From an uncultured Alloprevotella sp. (GTDB lineage Bacteria > Bacteroidota > Bacteroidia > Bacteroidales > Bacteroidaceae): 64,000 nucleotides of DNA. The notes under the pieces were generated by a model. That model saw only the letters and a program-made list of their open reading frames with translations. It ran no database searches and was not told the origin of the DNA. The stretch is from contig CALUOQ010000003.1 of the NCBI GenBank assembly GCA_944322325.1, positions 1 through 64,000 on the forward strand, written 5' to 3'. The translations under genes were made by a program, and so were the position numbers. This document shows, in pieces, positions 54,505 to 62,065 of the stretch (its first letter is position 1; each line of letters starts with the position of its first letter).

Positions 54505-55734
54505 ATGAAAACTCACGAACTTAAGCCCCACGTGCTCGAACTAGCCTGCCCGCCGTTGCCCGTCGTACGTATCGGGCTCATCGGCGTAGGGCAGCGCGGT
54601 CTGAAAGCACTCCGCCGCTATGCCGACATAGACGGTACGGAAATCCGCGTCGTGGCTGACCTCGACGCGGAACGTCTTGCTGAGGCCAACCGCCAGCTTC
54701 AGGCCTCCGGTCGCCCCGTTGCCGACGTCGAAGTCGGCGAGCAGGCGTGGCAGTCGGTGTGCCGGCGCGACGACGTGGACCTCGTGTATATTTGTACGGA
54801 GTGGGACAGCCACGCCGCTATGGCCGTAGCCGCCCTCGGCGCCGGCAAGCACGTCGCCGTCGAAGTACCCGCCGCCATCTCCGTCAGCGAGTGCTGGCAG
54901 CTGGTTGACGCGGCCGAGTCTGCCCGCCGCCATTGCTTCATGCTCGAGAACTGCTGCTACGACTTCTTCGCCCTCCACACGCTCGCCTTGGCCCGCCAAG
55001 GGCAGCTGGGGCGCATCACGCACTGCGAGGGCGCTTACATACACAATCTGCGCGATACGTTCGGCCTCAGTGGCCGGCCGACGGACACGCTGCGCACCTG
55101 GATGGAGCGCCGTTGCGCCCTCCACGGCGGCAATCCCTACCCGACGCATGGCATGGGGCCGGTGGCTCAGTTGCTGGGCCTGCACCGCGGCGACCGTCTC
55201 GACTACCTTGTGTCGATGACTACGCAGGCCGACGGGGCCGACGGCATCCTGGGCAAGGTCAACACGACGCTGCTGCGCACCGTCGGCGGCGCGGGCATCG
55301 TCCTACAGCTCGACCTGACCACGCCGCGCCCCTACAGCCGGTTGCAGACTGTCTGCGGCACGGGCGGCTACTGCCAGAAATATCCCCTGCCCACCGTGCA
55401 ACTCGTCGATATGCCCGAGGCGCTCACCGGCGACGACGCCCTTCATTTCCTGGCCCCCTACACGTTGCCCGCTGTGGAGCCTTTCGCCGAAGAAGGTCGG
55501 CGAAAGGGGGTGGACAACGTAATGAATTATACCATGGACGCGCGGCTCATCTATTGTCTGCGCCACGGTCTTCCCCTCGACATCGACGTTTACGACGCCG
55601 CCGAGTGGTCCTGCATCGCCGAGCTGAGCGAGCAGTCCGCGCGCGAGGGCAGTCGTCCTGTCGCCGTCCCCGATTTCACCCGCGGCCGTTGGCGTGAGCT
55701 CGACGGCCACCGTTTCCACGTCGTCGGCGATTGA
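54505..55734 (+). CDS. GH109-like Gfo/Idh/MocA-fold protein
   Basis: 409 residues. The N-terminal Rossmann fold (VRIGLIGVGQRGLKALRRYA) binds NAD+. The middle matches GH109 alpha-N-acetylgalactosaminidases: GKHVAVEVPAA, CEGAYIHNLRD, GNPYPTHGMGPVAQ (the His that anchors catalysis) and RLDYLVSMTTQAD. GH109 enzymes cleave terminal alpha-GalNAc (blood-group A) by an NAD-dependent redox elimination mechanism. No signal peptide is visible, so this member may act inside the cell or on imported sugars, or be a dehydrogenase. It lies behind rpmE's terminator. Confidence 0.82.
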   Translation: MKTHELKPHVLELACPPLPVVRIGLIGVGQRGLKALRRYADIDGTEIRVVADLDAERLAEANRQLQASGRPVADVEVGEQAWQSVCRRDDVDLVYICTEWDSHAAMAVAALGAGKHVAVEVPAAISVSECWQLVDAAESARRHCFMLENCCYDFFALHTLALARQGQLGRITHCEGAYIHNLRDTFGLSGRPTDTLRTWMERRCALHGGNPYPTHGMGPVAQLLGLHRGDRLDYLVSMTTQADGADGILGKVNTTLLRTVGGAGIVLQLDLTTPRPYSRLQTVCGTGGYCQKYPLPTVQLVDMPEALTGDDALHFLAPYTLPAVEPFAEEGRRKGVDNVMNYTMDARLIYCLRHGLPLDIDVYDAAEWSCIAELSEQSAREGSRPVAVPDFTRGRWRELDGHRFHVVGD

Positions 55735-55773
55735 GCCTGCCGGCGGTGTGTCGGTATCCGTTTTTTCAGAAGT

Positions 55774-55817
55774 AATCCGGCCTTGTTCCCGTGCAGTGGT
55801 GAGCAAGGCCGGATTTT
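55774..55817 (+). terminator. Terminator between GH109-like and GH20 genes
   Basis: AATCCGGCCTTG (55774-55785) pairs exactly with CAAGGCCGGATT, followed by TT and CG. Serves the plus gene; the convergent GH20 gene ends 9 bp beyond. Confidence 0.8.
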
Positions 55818-55825
55818 CGTTGGAC

Positions 55826-57907
55826 CTATTTGTCGTTGAGTTCCGCCGGTCCGGGTGACTCCGGCCGCCTCCAGTCCGGCGAGTAGACGAGTCCTTCGGC
55901 GGCGTGGCGGCCGTCGGGGTCGGTGAGCACGAAGGTGAACATCCATTTCGGCAGACGCAGGCCGGCGGGGTTGAAGGGCAGTTTCAGCAATACTTCGTTC
56001 CAGCCCTGCTTGAGGCGTACGGGCGTCGGCCGGCGTGCCGCGAAGTTCTCGTTGCGCAGTTCCGTCTCGTTCGTTACGTTGACGCCCGAGTTCTCCCAGA
56101 CGGGCGGGCGCACCTCGGCACCGTTCACCCACAGCCGCGAGCCCTTGCGGTCCCACCGCCCGGTGTCGGGGGCAGGGTCGCGCTCCGAGCGGCCGTAGTT
56201 CTGGAACTCGATGAGGGTGCCCAGCGTCTGTTCCCGGGGCGAGTAGACGTAAGTCCAGGCGTAGGCCGTGGTACCTTGGCGCGCCTCGTCGAAGAGGGCG
56301 GGGACGATGTTGCCCCATGTGTGGCGCAGGTAAACGCCGGCGCCGACGGCCGTGTGCGTGCCGTAGTGTGCGCCGCGGTAAGTGTAGTCCGGTTTCAGTC
56401 CCTCGATTTCGGGCGGCAGGCGCAGGTCGGCGTTGCCGTCGTTGGGAAAGGCGTCCGTCACACGCCAGCGTACGTCCGTCTGCCGCACATAAGGGATGGG
56501 TTCGTCGCGCAGGGCGTGGTCCTTATGGAACAGGAAGCGGCGTTCCCAGTCGGCAAAGGCCGTGAACTCCTCGCCTGCTTCGGGCAGGATGGCCCCTCCC
56601 TGCTCGATGTATTGCCGCCCGCCGCCCGTCCAAGCCCGCTCGCCCATTGCCAACGCGGCGGCATATAGGTTGTTTTGCCGTACGATGTCGGTTTGGGTGG
56701 GCAGCTTGCGGTCGTTCCACACGGCGACGATGGCGCCCGCCACTTCGTCCGTCCCGGCCGGCACGCCGTAAATGTTGCTGCGGTAAAGGCCCGCTATGTC
56801 GGCGAATACGTCGAAGTGATTGATGTAACTGTAGCGGCAGTCTATGTTAGGCACGCCTTTCACGGCCCGCCCCCGCGTGGACCACATCTGTGTCATGTCG
56901 ATGCCGTCCTGGGCGCTGAGTGTCACGCCCGTTACCGGGTTCCACACGACCACCCTCTTGCCCAGCCGGTGCACCTTGTCGGTCATGGTTTTCAGGAAGC
57001 CGGGATACGTGATGGCTTTCTCGTCGGCGCCGATGTGTACGTAGGGGGCCAGCGGAAAGGCGTCCGCCACCTCTTCGAGCACGGTCAGCAGTTCCCGGAC
57101 GCCTTCGGCCGACTGCATCGGGTGACCCATGGCGCGCTCGAAGGCCGCGCTGTGTCCGGGCATGTCGATTTCGGGTATCACGACGACGCCCCGCTCGGCG
57201 GCGTAACGTTCCAGTTCGCGGCAGTCGGCCTGCGTGTAGTACCGGCCAGCCTCGCGCGTCATGGTCGCGGCGTCGGTCAGCTGCGGGTAGGCCCTGACCT
57301 GAAATCGCCAAGCCTGGTTTTCGGTCAGGTGCCAGTGAAACACATTTATCTTAAAGCGCGCGAGGAGGTCGACTTCCTTCTTGAGTTCTTGGAGGGTGAT
57401 GAAGCTGCGCCCCACGTCGTGCATGACGCCGCGCAGCCTGAACGCCGGCCAGTCCGTTAGGCTGAGCGCTTCGAGCGCCGGGTCGCCGTCCCATCCCTCG
57501 GCCAGCTGCGTGAGTGTCTGTGCGGCCCGCGTCACGCCCGTGGCGTTCGTGGCCGTGATGGCGATGCGCTGGCTGTCTATCGTCAGGGTGTAGGCTTCGT
57601 CCGGGAATCCCGGCAGGCGTTGCGCGTGGGCACCGTCAATGGCGTCGACGTAGCGTACGTCCAGCCGGGCGCGGGCTGTGGCGGACGGGGTGCAGCCGTG
57701 TTCGGTCAGGAAGCGCGTCAGGGCCGGCACCGCTTCGGGCGCTGTGACCCGTACGGCGCGTTCCAGCGCGAAAGGCGCTGCCCCGTCGGTCGCAGCGAGG
57801 CGTTGGGGCTTCGGCAGCAGGTGGATGATGCGGGCCGGCGCTGTCAGCGCGCCTGTCGCCAGGAGCGCCGTGAGCAGCAGGCGCAGGGTGGTCAGTCGTC
57901 GTTTCAT
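55826..57907 (-). CDS. GH20 beta-N-acetylhexosaminidase
   Basis: 693 residues with signal peptide (LRLLLTALLATGALTAPA). GH20b domain first, then the TIM barrel: RGVMHDVGRSFITLQELKK, INVFHWHLTENQAWRF, VVIPEIDMPGHSAAF and the catalytic D295-E296 in HIGADEKAI, then WNPVTGVTLSAQ and ERAWTGG. A C-terminal beta domain (about 520-693) follows. It removes terminal beta-GlcNAc or beta-GalNAc from glycans in the periplasm. A -7 box lies 7 nt before the ATG. Confidence 0.94.
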   Translation of the reverse strand: MKRRLTTLRLLLTALLATGALTAPARIIHLLPKPQRLAATDGAAPFALERAVRVTAPEAVPALTRFLTEHGCTPSATARARLDVRYVDAIDGAHAQRLPGFPDEAYTLTIDSQRIAITATNATGVTRAAQTLTQLAEGWDGDPALEALSLTDWPAFRLRGVMHDVGRSFITLQELKKEVDLLARFKINVFHWHLTENQAWRFQVRAYPQLTDAATMTREAGRYYTQADCRELERYAAERGVVVIPEIDMPGHSAAFERAMGHPMQSAEGVRELLTVLEEVADAFPLAPYVHIGADEKAITYPGFLKTMTDKVHRLGKRVVVWNPVTGVTLSAQDGIDMTQMWSTRGRAVKGVPNIDCRYSYINHFDVFADIAGLYRSNIYGVPAGTDEVAGAIVAVWNDRKLPTQTDIVRQNNLYAAALAMGERAWTGGGRQYIEQGGAILPEAGEEFTAFADWERRFLFHKDHALRDEPIPYVRQTDVRWRVTDAFPNDGNADLRLPPEIEGLKPDYTYRGAHYGTHTAVGAGVYLRHTWGNIVPALFDEARQGTTAYAWTYVYSPREQTLGTLIEFQNYGRSERDPAPDTGRWDRKGSRLWVNGAEVRPPVWENSGVNVTNETELRNENFAARRPTPVRLKQGWNEVLLKLPFNPAGLRLPKWMFTFVLTDPDGRHAAEGLVYSPDWRRPESPGPAELNDK

Positions 57908-57914
57908 ACGCGGG

Positions 57915-57922
57915 CAAAGGTA
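57915..57922 (-). promoter_or_regulatory. -7 box 7 nt before the GH20 ATG
   Basis: CAAAGGTA on plus reads TACCTTTG on minus; only 7 nt separate it from the ATG at 57907, implying a leaderless or nearly leaderless mRNA. Confidence 0.55.
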
Positions 57923-57940
57923 AGAAAAAAATTTCCGATC

Positions 57941-58861
57941 TCAGGCCTCCGTGCCTATCCACAGGCAAACCATGCCGAGCAGCACCAAGGCCAGGTCGAC
58001 AGCCTTTGACCTGAGATTTTTTTCCCTAAAGACGAGTGCGGCGACCAGAAAGGAAACGACGACGCTCCCCCTGCGTACCATCGACACGACCGATATCATG
58101 GCGCCGGGCTGGCTGAGCGCGTAGAAGTAGGCAAGGTCGGCCGCCGTCAGGAAGATGGAAATCAGCGGTATCGCGGCGTCCCAGCGGAAGGGGGTCGTGC
58201 GACGCCGCGCAGGCCACCAGAGCAGACCGGTCATCGCCGCCATCATGGCGCACTGGTAAACGTTGTACCAGCCCTGTACGGCCATTTTGTCGAGCCCCGC
58301 TCCGCCCGTCGCGACGGGCGCCATGAGAAACTTGTCGTACAGCCCGCTGGCGGCGCCGAGCACGGCGGCGCCCACGATGCAGTATATCCACCGGTTGTGC
58401 GCGAAGTGTATGCCCTCCTTGCGTCCGCTGCGGCTGAGCAGCAGGAAGGAGACGACGGCCAGCCCTACGCCGGCCCACTGCCAGGCGTTGAGGCGTTCGC
58501 CGTAGACAAGCATGGCCCCCACGAGCGTCATGACGGGGCGCGTGGCGTTGATGGGCCCGACGAGGGTCAGGGGCAGGTGCTTCATGCCGACGTAGCCAAG
58601 GAGCCACGAGCTCAGTACAAGGAGCGACTTTACGAGAATAAGGCGGTGCGCCGCCCAGTCGCCGGTGGGGATGTACACCGTCGCGTCCGGCGAAATCCAG
58701 CCGGCGGCCGAGCCCACGATGAGCGGCAGAAAGATGAGGCTGCACAGCAGTGTGTTGACGAAGAGCACCGGCACGACGGCGTTGTCGCGCAGGGAGCGTT
58801 TCTTGAATACGTCGTAGAAGCCCAGCAGGGCGGCCGAGAGAAAAGCAAGGGAGAGCCACAT
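57941..58861 (-). CDS. EamA/DMT family transporter
   Basis: 306 residues with ten hydrophobic segments in two repeated halves (EamA repeats): LSAALLGFYDVFKKRSL at the N-terminus and GPINATRPVMTLVGAMLVYGE in the first half, SVVSMVRRGSVVVSFLVA in the second. Substrate unknown. I chose the ATG at 58861 (MWLSLAFLSAALLG). It lies 28 bp after the small membrane protein gene, and may belong to the sigma operon. Confidence 0.9.
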   Translation of the reverse strand: MWLSLAFLSAALLGFYDVFKKRSLRDNAVVPVLFVNTLLCSLIFLPLIVGSAAGWISPDATVYIPTGDWAAHRLILVKSLLVLSSWLLGYVGMKHLPLTLVGPINATRPVMTLVGAMLVYGERLNAWQWAGVGLAVVSFLLLSRSGRKEGIHFAHNRWIYCIVGAAVLGAASGLYDKFLMAPVATGGAGLDKMAVQGWYNVYQCAMMAAMTGLLWWPARRRTTPFRWDAAIPLISIFLTAADLAYFYALSQPGAMISVVSMVRRGSVVVSFLVAALVFREKNLRSKAVDLALVLLGMVCLWIGTEA

Positions 58862-58889
58862 GGTCGGTTCGGTTATGGGGAAGTGAGGG

Positions 58890-59441
58890 TCATAGCGATA
58901 CGATGAGCGAATAGTCCACCCCGTCGTCGCGCATGGAGCGTCCGGCGGGAGCGAAGTCCGCCCCCAGCGGTACGACCGGGAGCAGTCCTTCGAGGCCGTC
59001 GGCGTCCGTCGGTCGGCTGTCGCCGGCCGGTTTCGCAAGTTTAGTTCCCGTTTTTCCTGTCGCAGCGATAGAAATTCCTGTCGCAGCGATAGGAATTTCT
59101 ATCGTAGTACTTGTTTTTCCTGTCGTAGTACTTGTGTTTTCGGGGTCGGCGCCGGCGGTGAGGGGTGTCGTGGCGGGAAGGACTCGCACGACGGTGTCGC
59201 GCACCGTCCGCTCGACGTAGACGGTGTCGGCGCGGGCGGTCAGGTCCGTCGTGGCGGGGGAGGCCATGCGGACGGCGACAGCCCCGACGACTGCGCCCAG
59301 GCAGGCCGCGGCTGCGACAGTGGTCCAGCGCCCTGCCCCGCGTCGGTTCGGACGGGGGCAGGGCGGCACGCGCAGGGCGGCGTTGCGGCGGTCGCGCAGG
59401 CGGCGGGCCGACAGTCGGAGTTGTTCGGAAAAATCATTCAT
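58890..59441 (-). CDS. Small membrane protein downstream of ECF sigma, interrupted by palindromic insert
   Basis: 183 residues: a basic cytoplasmic N-terminus (SEQLRLSARRLRDRRN), one membrane helix (TVAAAACLGAVVGAVAVRMA), then a periplasmic part. Similar small proteins follow ECF sigma genes in Bacteroides and are probably anti-sigma or associated factors; not a FecR. Residues 103-136 (TSTTTGKTSTTIEIP, then IAATGISIAATGKTGTKLA) are encoded by palindromic element copy 8, inserted in the periplasmic linker without breaking the frame. It starts 8 nt inside the end of the sigma gene. Confidence 0.75.
   Translation of the reverse strand: MNDFSEQLRLSARRLRDRRNAALRVPPCPRPNRRGAGRWTTVAAAACLGAVVGAVAVRMASPATTDLTARADTVYVERTVRDTVVRVLPATTPLTAGADPENTSTTTGKTSTTIEIPIAATGISIAATGKTGTKLAKPAGDSRPTDADGLEGLLPVVPLGADFAPAGRSMRDDGVDYSLIVSL
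59036..59135. repeat. Palindromic element, copy 8, inside a coding sequence
   Basis: Left CAAGTTTAGTTCCCG, two units of CTGTCGCAGCGATAG joined by AAATTC, then CTATCGTAGTACTTGT and CTGTCGTAGTACTTGT. It is almost identical to intergenic copy 7. On minus it is read in frame as residues 103-136 of the small membrane protein. Confidence 0.9.
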
Positions 59442-60000
59442 AGGCTTTTAGTTTTTCGCGCAGGGCGCGGGTCAGTCGGTGCAGGCGCGATTTTACCGTG
59501 CCCGCCGGGATGCCCATCACGGTCGCTATGTCCGCAAGGGCCAGTTCTTCCTCGAAGCGCAGGGCGAAGAGGGTGCGGTCGTCGGGCGGCAGCGTGGCGA
59601 GAATTTCGGCCAGTGCGCGGTCGAGCGTCTCGTCGTCGAGGTGTGTCGAGGCGACCTCGTCCGTGGCCTCGTCGGCGTGACGGGCTTCTTCGGCGTAGGC
59701 TGTGACGACGTCGTGGTGGCGCCGCTCGTTGCGCACGAGGTTGTAGGCCAGCGTAAAGAGCCAAGGCGTCACGGCCATGGCGGGGCGGTACGTGCGGCGT
59801 GCGGCCCAGAGCCGGGCGAAAAGCTCCTGCACCAGGTCGGCCGCCGCGTCGGCATCGGCCGTGCGGCTGGCGAAGAAGCCTTGCAGGCGGCGGGCGTAGC
59901 GCCGGTAAAGCTCGGCAAAGGCCTGCTCGCTGCCCGTCGCCACGTCCGCCATGAGGGTTTCGTCGCTCTGCCGTCGTCGGGGGAGCAGCGTCAGTCGCAT
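59434..60000 (-). CDS. ECF-type RNA polymerase sigma factor
   Basis: 188 residues. Region 2: SEQAFAELYRRYARRLQGFF and AAADLVQELFARLWAARR; region 4: LPPDDRTLFALRFEEELA and IATVMGIPAGTVKSRLHR. Extracytoplasmic-function type. I chose the ATG at 60000 (MRLTLLPRRRQ), which overlaps the end of the 383-residue gene by 10 nt; its own end overlaps the small membrane protein gene by 8 nt. Such overlaps mean translational coupling within one operon. Confidence 0.92.
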   Translation of the reverse strand: MRLTLLPRRRQSDETLMADVATGSEQAFAELYRRYARRLQGFFASRTADADAAADLVQELFARLWAARRTYRPAMAVTPWLFTLAYNLVRNERRHHDVVTAYAEEARHADEATDEVASTHLDDETLDRALAEILATLPPDDRTLFALRFEEELALADIATVMGIPAGTVKSRLHRLTRALREKLKAYE

Positions 60001-61142
60001 CTGTCCGCGTCGAGCAGTTGGCGATAGCGGGCCTTGGTCTCCTCGTCGCAGTCGGCCCCTTCGACGGCCCTCCGCAGCAGGTCCGTCAGCCAGTTCAGCC
60101 GGGTGGCGTCGCCGCTCGCGCGGTAAAAGTGCAGCAAGGGTTGCAGTGCGGCCGCGTAGTTCAGGCGCAGGCTGGTTTCGCCGGCCCACGGGCGACGTGC
60201 CTCGAAGCGCTGGCGCAGGTAGTCGAGCTGGTAACGCTGTTCGACGTTGCGTTTCATTACGGCAAGGTTGTCGTAGGGGTGCTCGCTGTAGCGCAGCACG
60301 AGGCCCTCGCTGTAGAGCTTGTCGCTGAAAGGCTTGAGTAGCGTTGTCCCGATGGTCGGAGCGAAAAAGACGGGGCGGCCGGATTTCTCGATGAGGTAAC
60401 GGATGACGGAGTCGGTGGCCGCGTCCCAGTCGGCCGGGTGGGAGGGGAGCGTGGGGCTTCCGATGCCCAGCTGGGCGCAGAGGGCCTCGACGTAGGCGGG
60501 CTGCAAGAGGTAGGAGCGGGGGACGACGATTTTGTCGCGGTGCACGCCCAGTCCGCCTTGCAGCACGACCTTGGGTATCAGTTCGGCGTCGCCGTTGGCG
60601 ATGAGCAGTGCGCCGTCGGGCAGGCTCTCCATCTCGTTGAAATTGTAGCGCAGCAGGTCGGTCGGGAGGTAAGCGCTCTCGAAATAGCGGCGCGCCAGTT
60701 CATCCATGCGGCCGAACTGGCCTTTCAGCCACAGCTGGGCGATAAACGTGTCGTAGGCATAGTAGCGGTCGGCGCCGAGCTCGATGGCCCGTTCCAGGTC
60801 GTGGTCACGGTCGGGACCGGCCCCACTGCGGAAGTGGCAGTAGTGGAACGTGAAGGTTCCGGGAATTTTTTTTGCCATGCGCCGAGCGACGTCGGCCGCA
60901 GCCGTCCAGTCACGGCCGGCAAGCATGTCGCGGTAATAAACGGCGTTGAAGAGGTTTTGCCAAGCCGTCTCGTCCTTGGGATGGCGGCGGATTTCCTGCT
61001 CCCACGCCGCGATTTGCGCGGCATACCAGGCGGTGTCGTGAGTGGCTACTACGATGCCTTCGACGGGGACGGCCTGCTGGGCGCGCAGTGCTGCGGCGGA
61101 CAGGAGGAACAGGGCGAGTAGGATGAGTTTCGTAGGTTTCAT
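59991..61142 (-). CDS. Exported protein upstream of the ECF sigma, conserved but unknown
   Basis: 383 residues with signal peptide (LILLALFLLSAAALRA). VEGIVVATHDTAWYAAQIAAWE then KDETAWQNLFNAVYYRDM suggests short TPR-like helices at the start; the rest is mixed. Similar proteins occur upstream of ECF sigma genes in other Bacteroidales, as I recall. It may be the sensor part of the sigma system, but that is inference. It overlaps the sigma gene by 10 nt and follows truA by 79 bp. Confidence 0.75.
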   Translation of the reverse strand: MKPTKLILLALFLLSAAALRAQQAVPVEGIVVATHDTAWYAAQIAAWEQEIRRHPKDETAWQNLFNAVYYRDMLAGRDWTAAADVARRMAKKIPGTFTFHYCHFRSGAGPDRDHDLERAIELGADRYYAYDTFIAQLWLKGQFGRMDELARRYFESAYLPTDLLRYNFNEMESLPDGALLIANGDAELIPKVVLQGGLGVHRDKIVVPRSYLLQPAYVEALCAQLGIGSPTLPSHPADWDAATDSVIRYLIEKSGRPVFFAPTIGTTLLKPFSDKLYSEGLVLRYSEHPYDNLAVMKRNVEQRYQLDYLRQRFEARRPWAGETSLRLNYAAALQPLLHFYRASGDATRLNWLTDLLRRAVEGADCDEETKARYRQLLDADRCD

Positions 61143-61221
61143 GTTTCCTTGGGTTACGTGTATGACTTCGTTGACTTTGTGATTGCAATCATTCAGGCAT
61201 ACACGCGAGGCGGCGAAAGGT

Positions 61222-62010
61222 TCACGCCGGGCCGGAGAAATCGTCGGCGCGCGGGGCGGGGCCGTCGGCGAAAAGGGCGTCGGGGTAGCGCACATCGACG
61301 AGGAAGAGGGCGTTGGCGGGGACGGAGTCGCCGGCCGCACAGCGGTCGCGCCGGTCGACAACGCGGCGCAGGCCGTCGAGGTCGAGCCGTCCGCGGCCCA
61401 CGTCGAGGAGGGTGCCCACCACGGCGCGCACCATGTTGCGCAGGAAGCGGTCTGCCGTAATTTCGAAGCGCCAGTAGTCCGGTGCGAGGCAGACCCACTC
61501 GGCCCGTTCGAGGCGACAGAGGTTCGTGCGGGCATCGGTGTGGAGCTTGCTGAAGCTGGTGAAGTCGCGGACGGCGAGCAGTTCGTGTGCCGCGCGGTTC
61601 ATCAGGTCGTAGTCGGGATGGAAGAAAAGGCGGGCGGCGTAGTGGCGGCGAAAGGGGCACTTGCCCGTATGGACATGGTAGTGGTACGTGCGCGCCGTGG
61701 CGTCGAAGCGGGCGTGGGCGCCGTCGCGCATCTCGCGGACGGCGTGGACGGCGATGTCGGGCGGCAGGATGCGGTTGAGCTTGTCGGTGAGCCAAGCGGG
61801 GTTGAGCGGCTCGGCGTCGAAGTGAGCCGCCATCATGCGGGCGTGGACGCCGGTGTCGGTGCGCCCGGCGCCGACCGTGTCTACGGGGCGGCGTAACAGG
61901 GTTCGGAGCGCTTCGTTCAGGCGTTGCTGTACGCTGACGGCGTTGGGCTGGAGCTGCCAGCCGTGGTACGCCGTGCCGTCGTAGGAGAAAAAGAGGAAGT
62001 ATCGTTTCAT
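61222..62010 (-). CDS. truA: tRNA pseudouridine synthase A
   Basis: Makes pseudouridine at positions 38-40 of tRNA. The 262 residues have the catalytic D52 in VGAGRTDTGVHA, FSYDGTAYHGWQLQPN at the N-terminus and FLRNMVRAVVGTLLDVGRG at the end. Probable first gene of the sigma run. -7 box at 62058-62065. Confidence 0.97.
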   Translation of the reverse strand: MKRYFLFFSYDGTAYHGWQLQPNAVSVQQRLNEALRTLLRRPVDTVGAGRTDTGVHARMMAAHFDAEPLNPAWLTDKLNRILPPDIAVHAVREMRDGAHARFDATARTYHYHVHTGKCPFRRHYAARLFFHPDYDLMNRAAHELLAVRDFTSFSKLHTDARTNLCRLERAEWVCLAPDYWRFEITADRFLRNMVRAVVGTLLDVGRGRLDLDGLRRVVDRRDRCAAGDSVPANALFLVDVRYPDALFADGPAPRADDFSGPA

Positions 62011-62057
62011 GTCGTCGGGCCGCCGGTCCGCCGTATGTCCGGCCGGAAAAGCCGGCG

Positions 62058-62065
62058 CAAAGTTA
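62058..62065 (-). promoter_or_regulatory. -7 box for truA
   Basis: CAAAGTTA on plus reads TAACTTTG on minus, 47 nt before the truA ATG. It overlaps the end of the upstream acyltransferase gene. Confidence 0.5.

Noticed and set aside
410..59135. Palindromic elements as a CRISPR array
   Set aside because: Copies are dispersed singly, kilobases apart, with no spacers and no cas genes.
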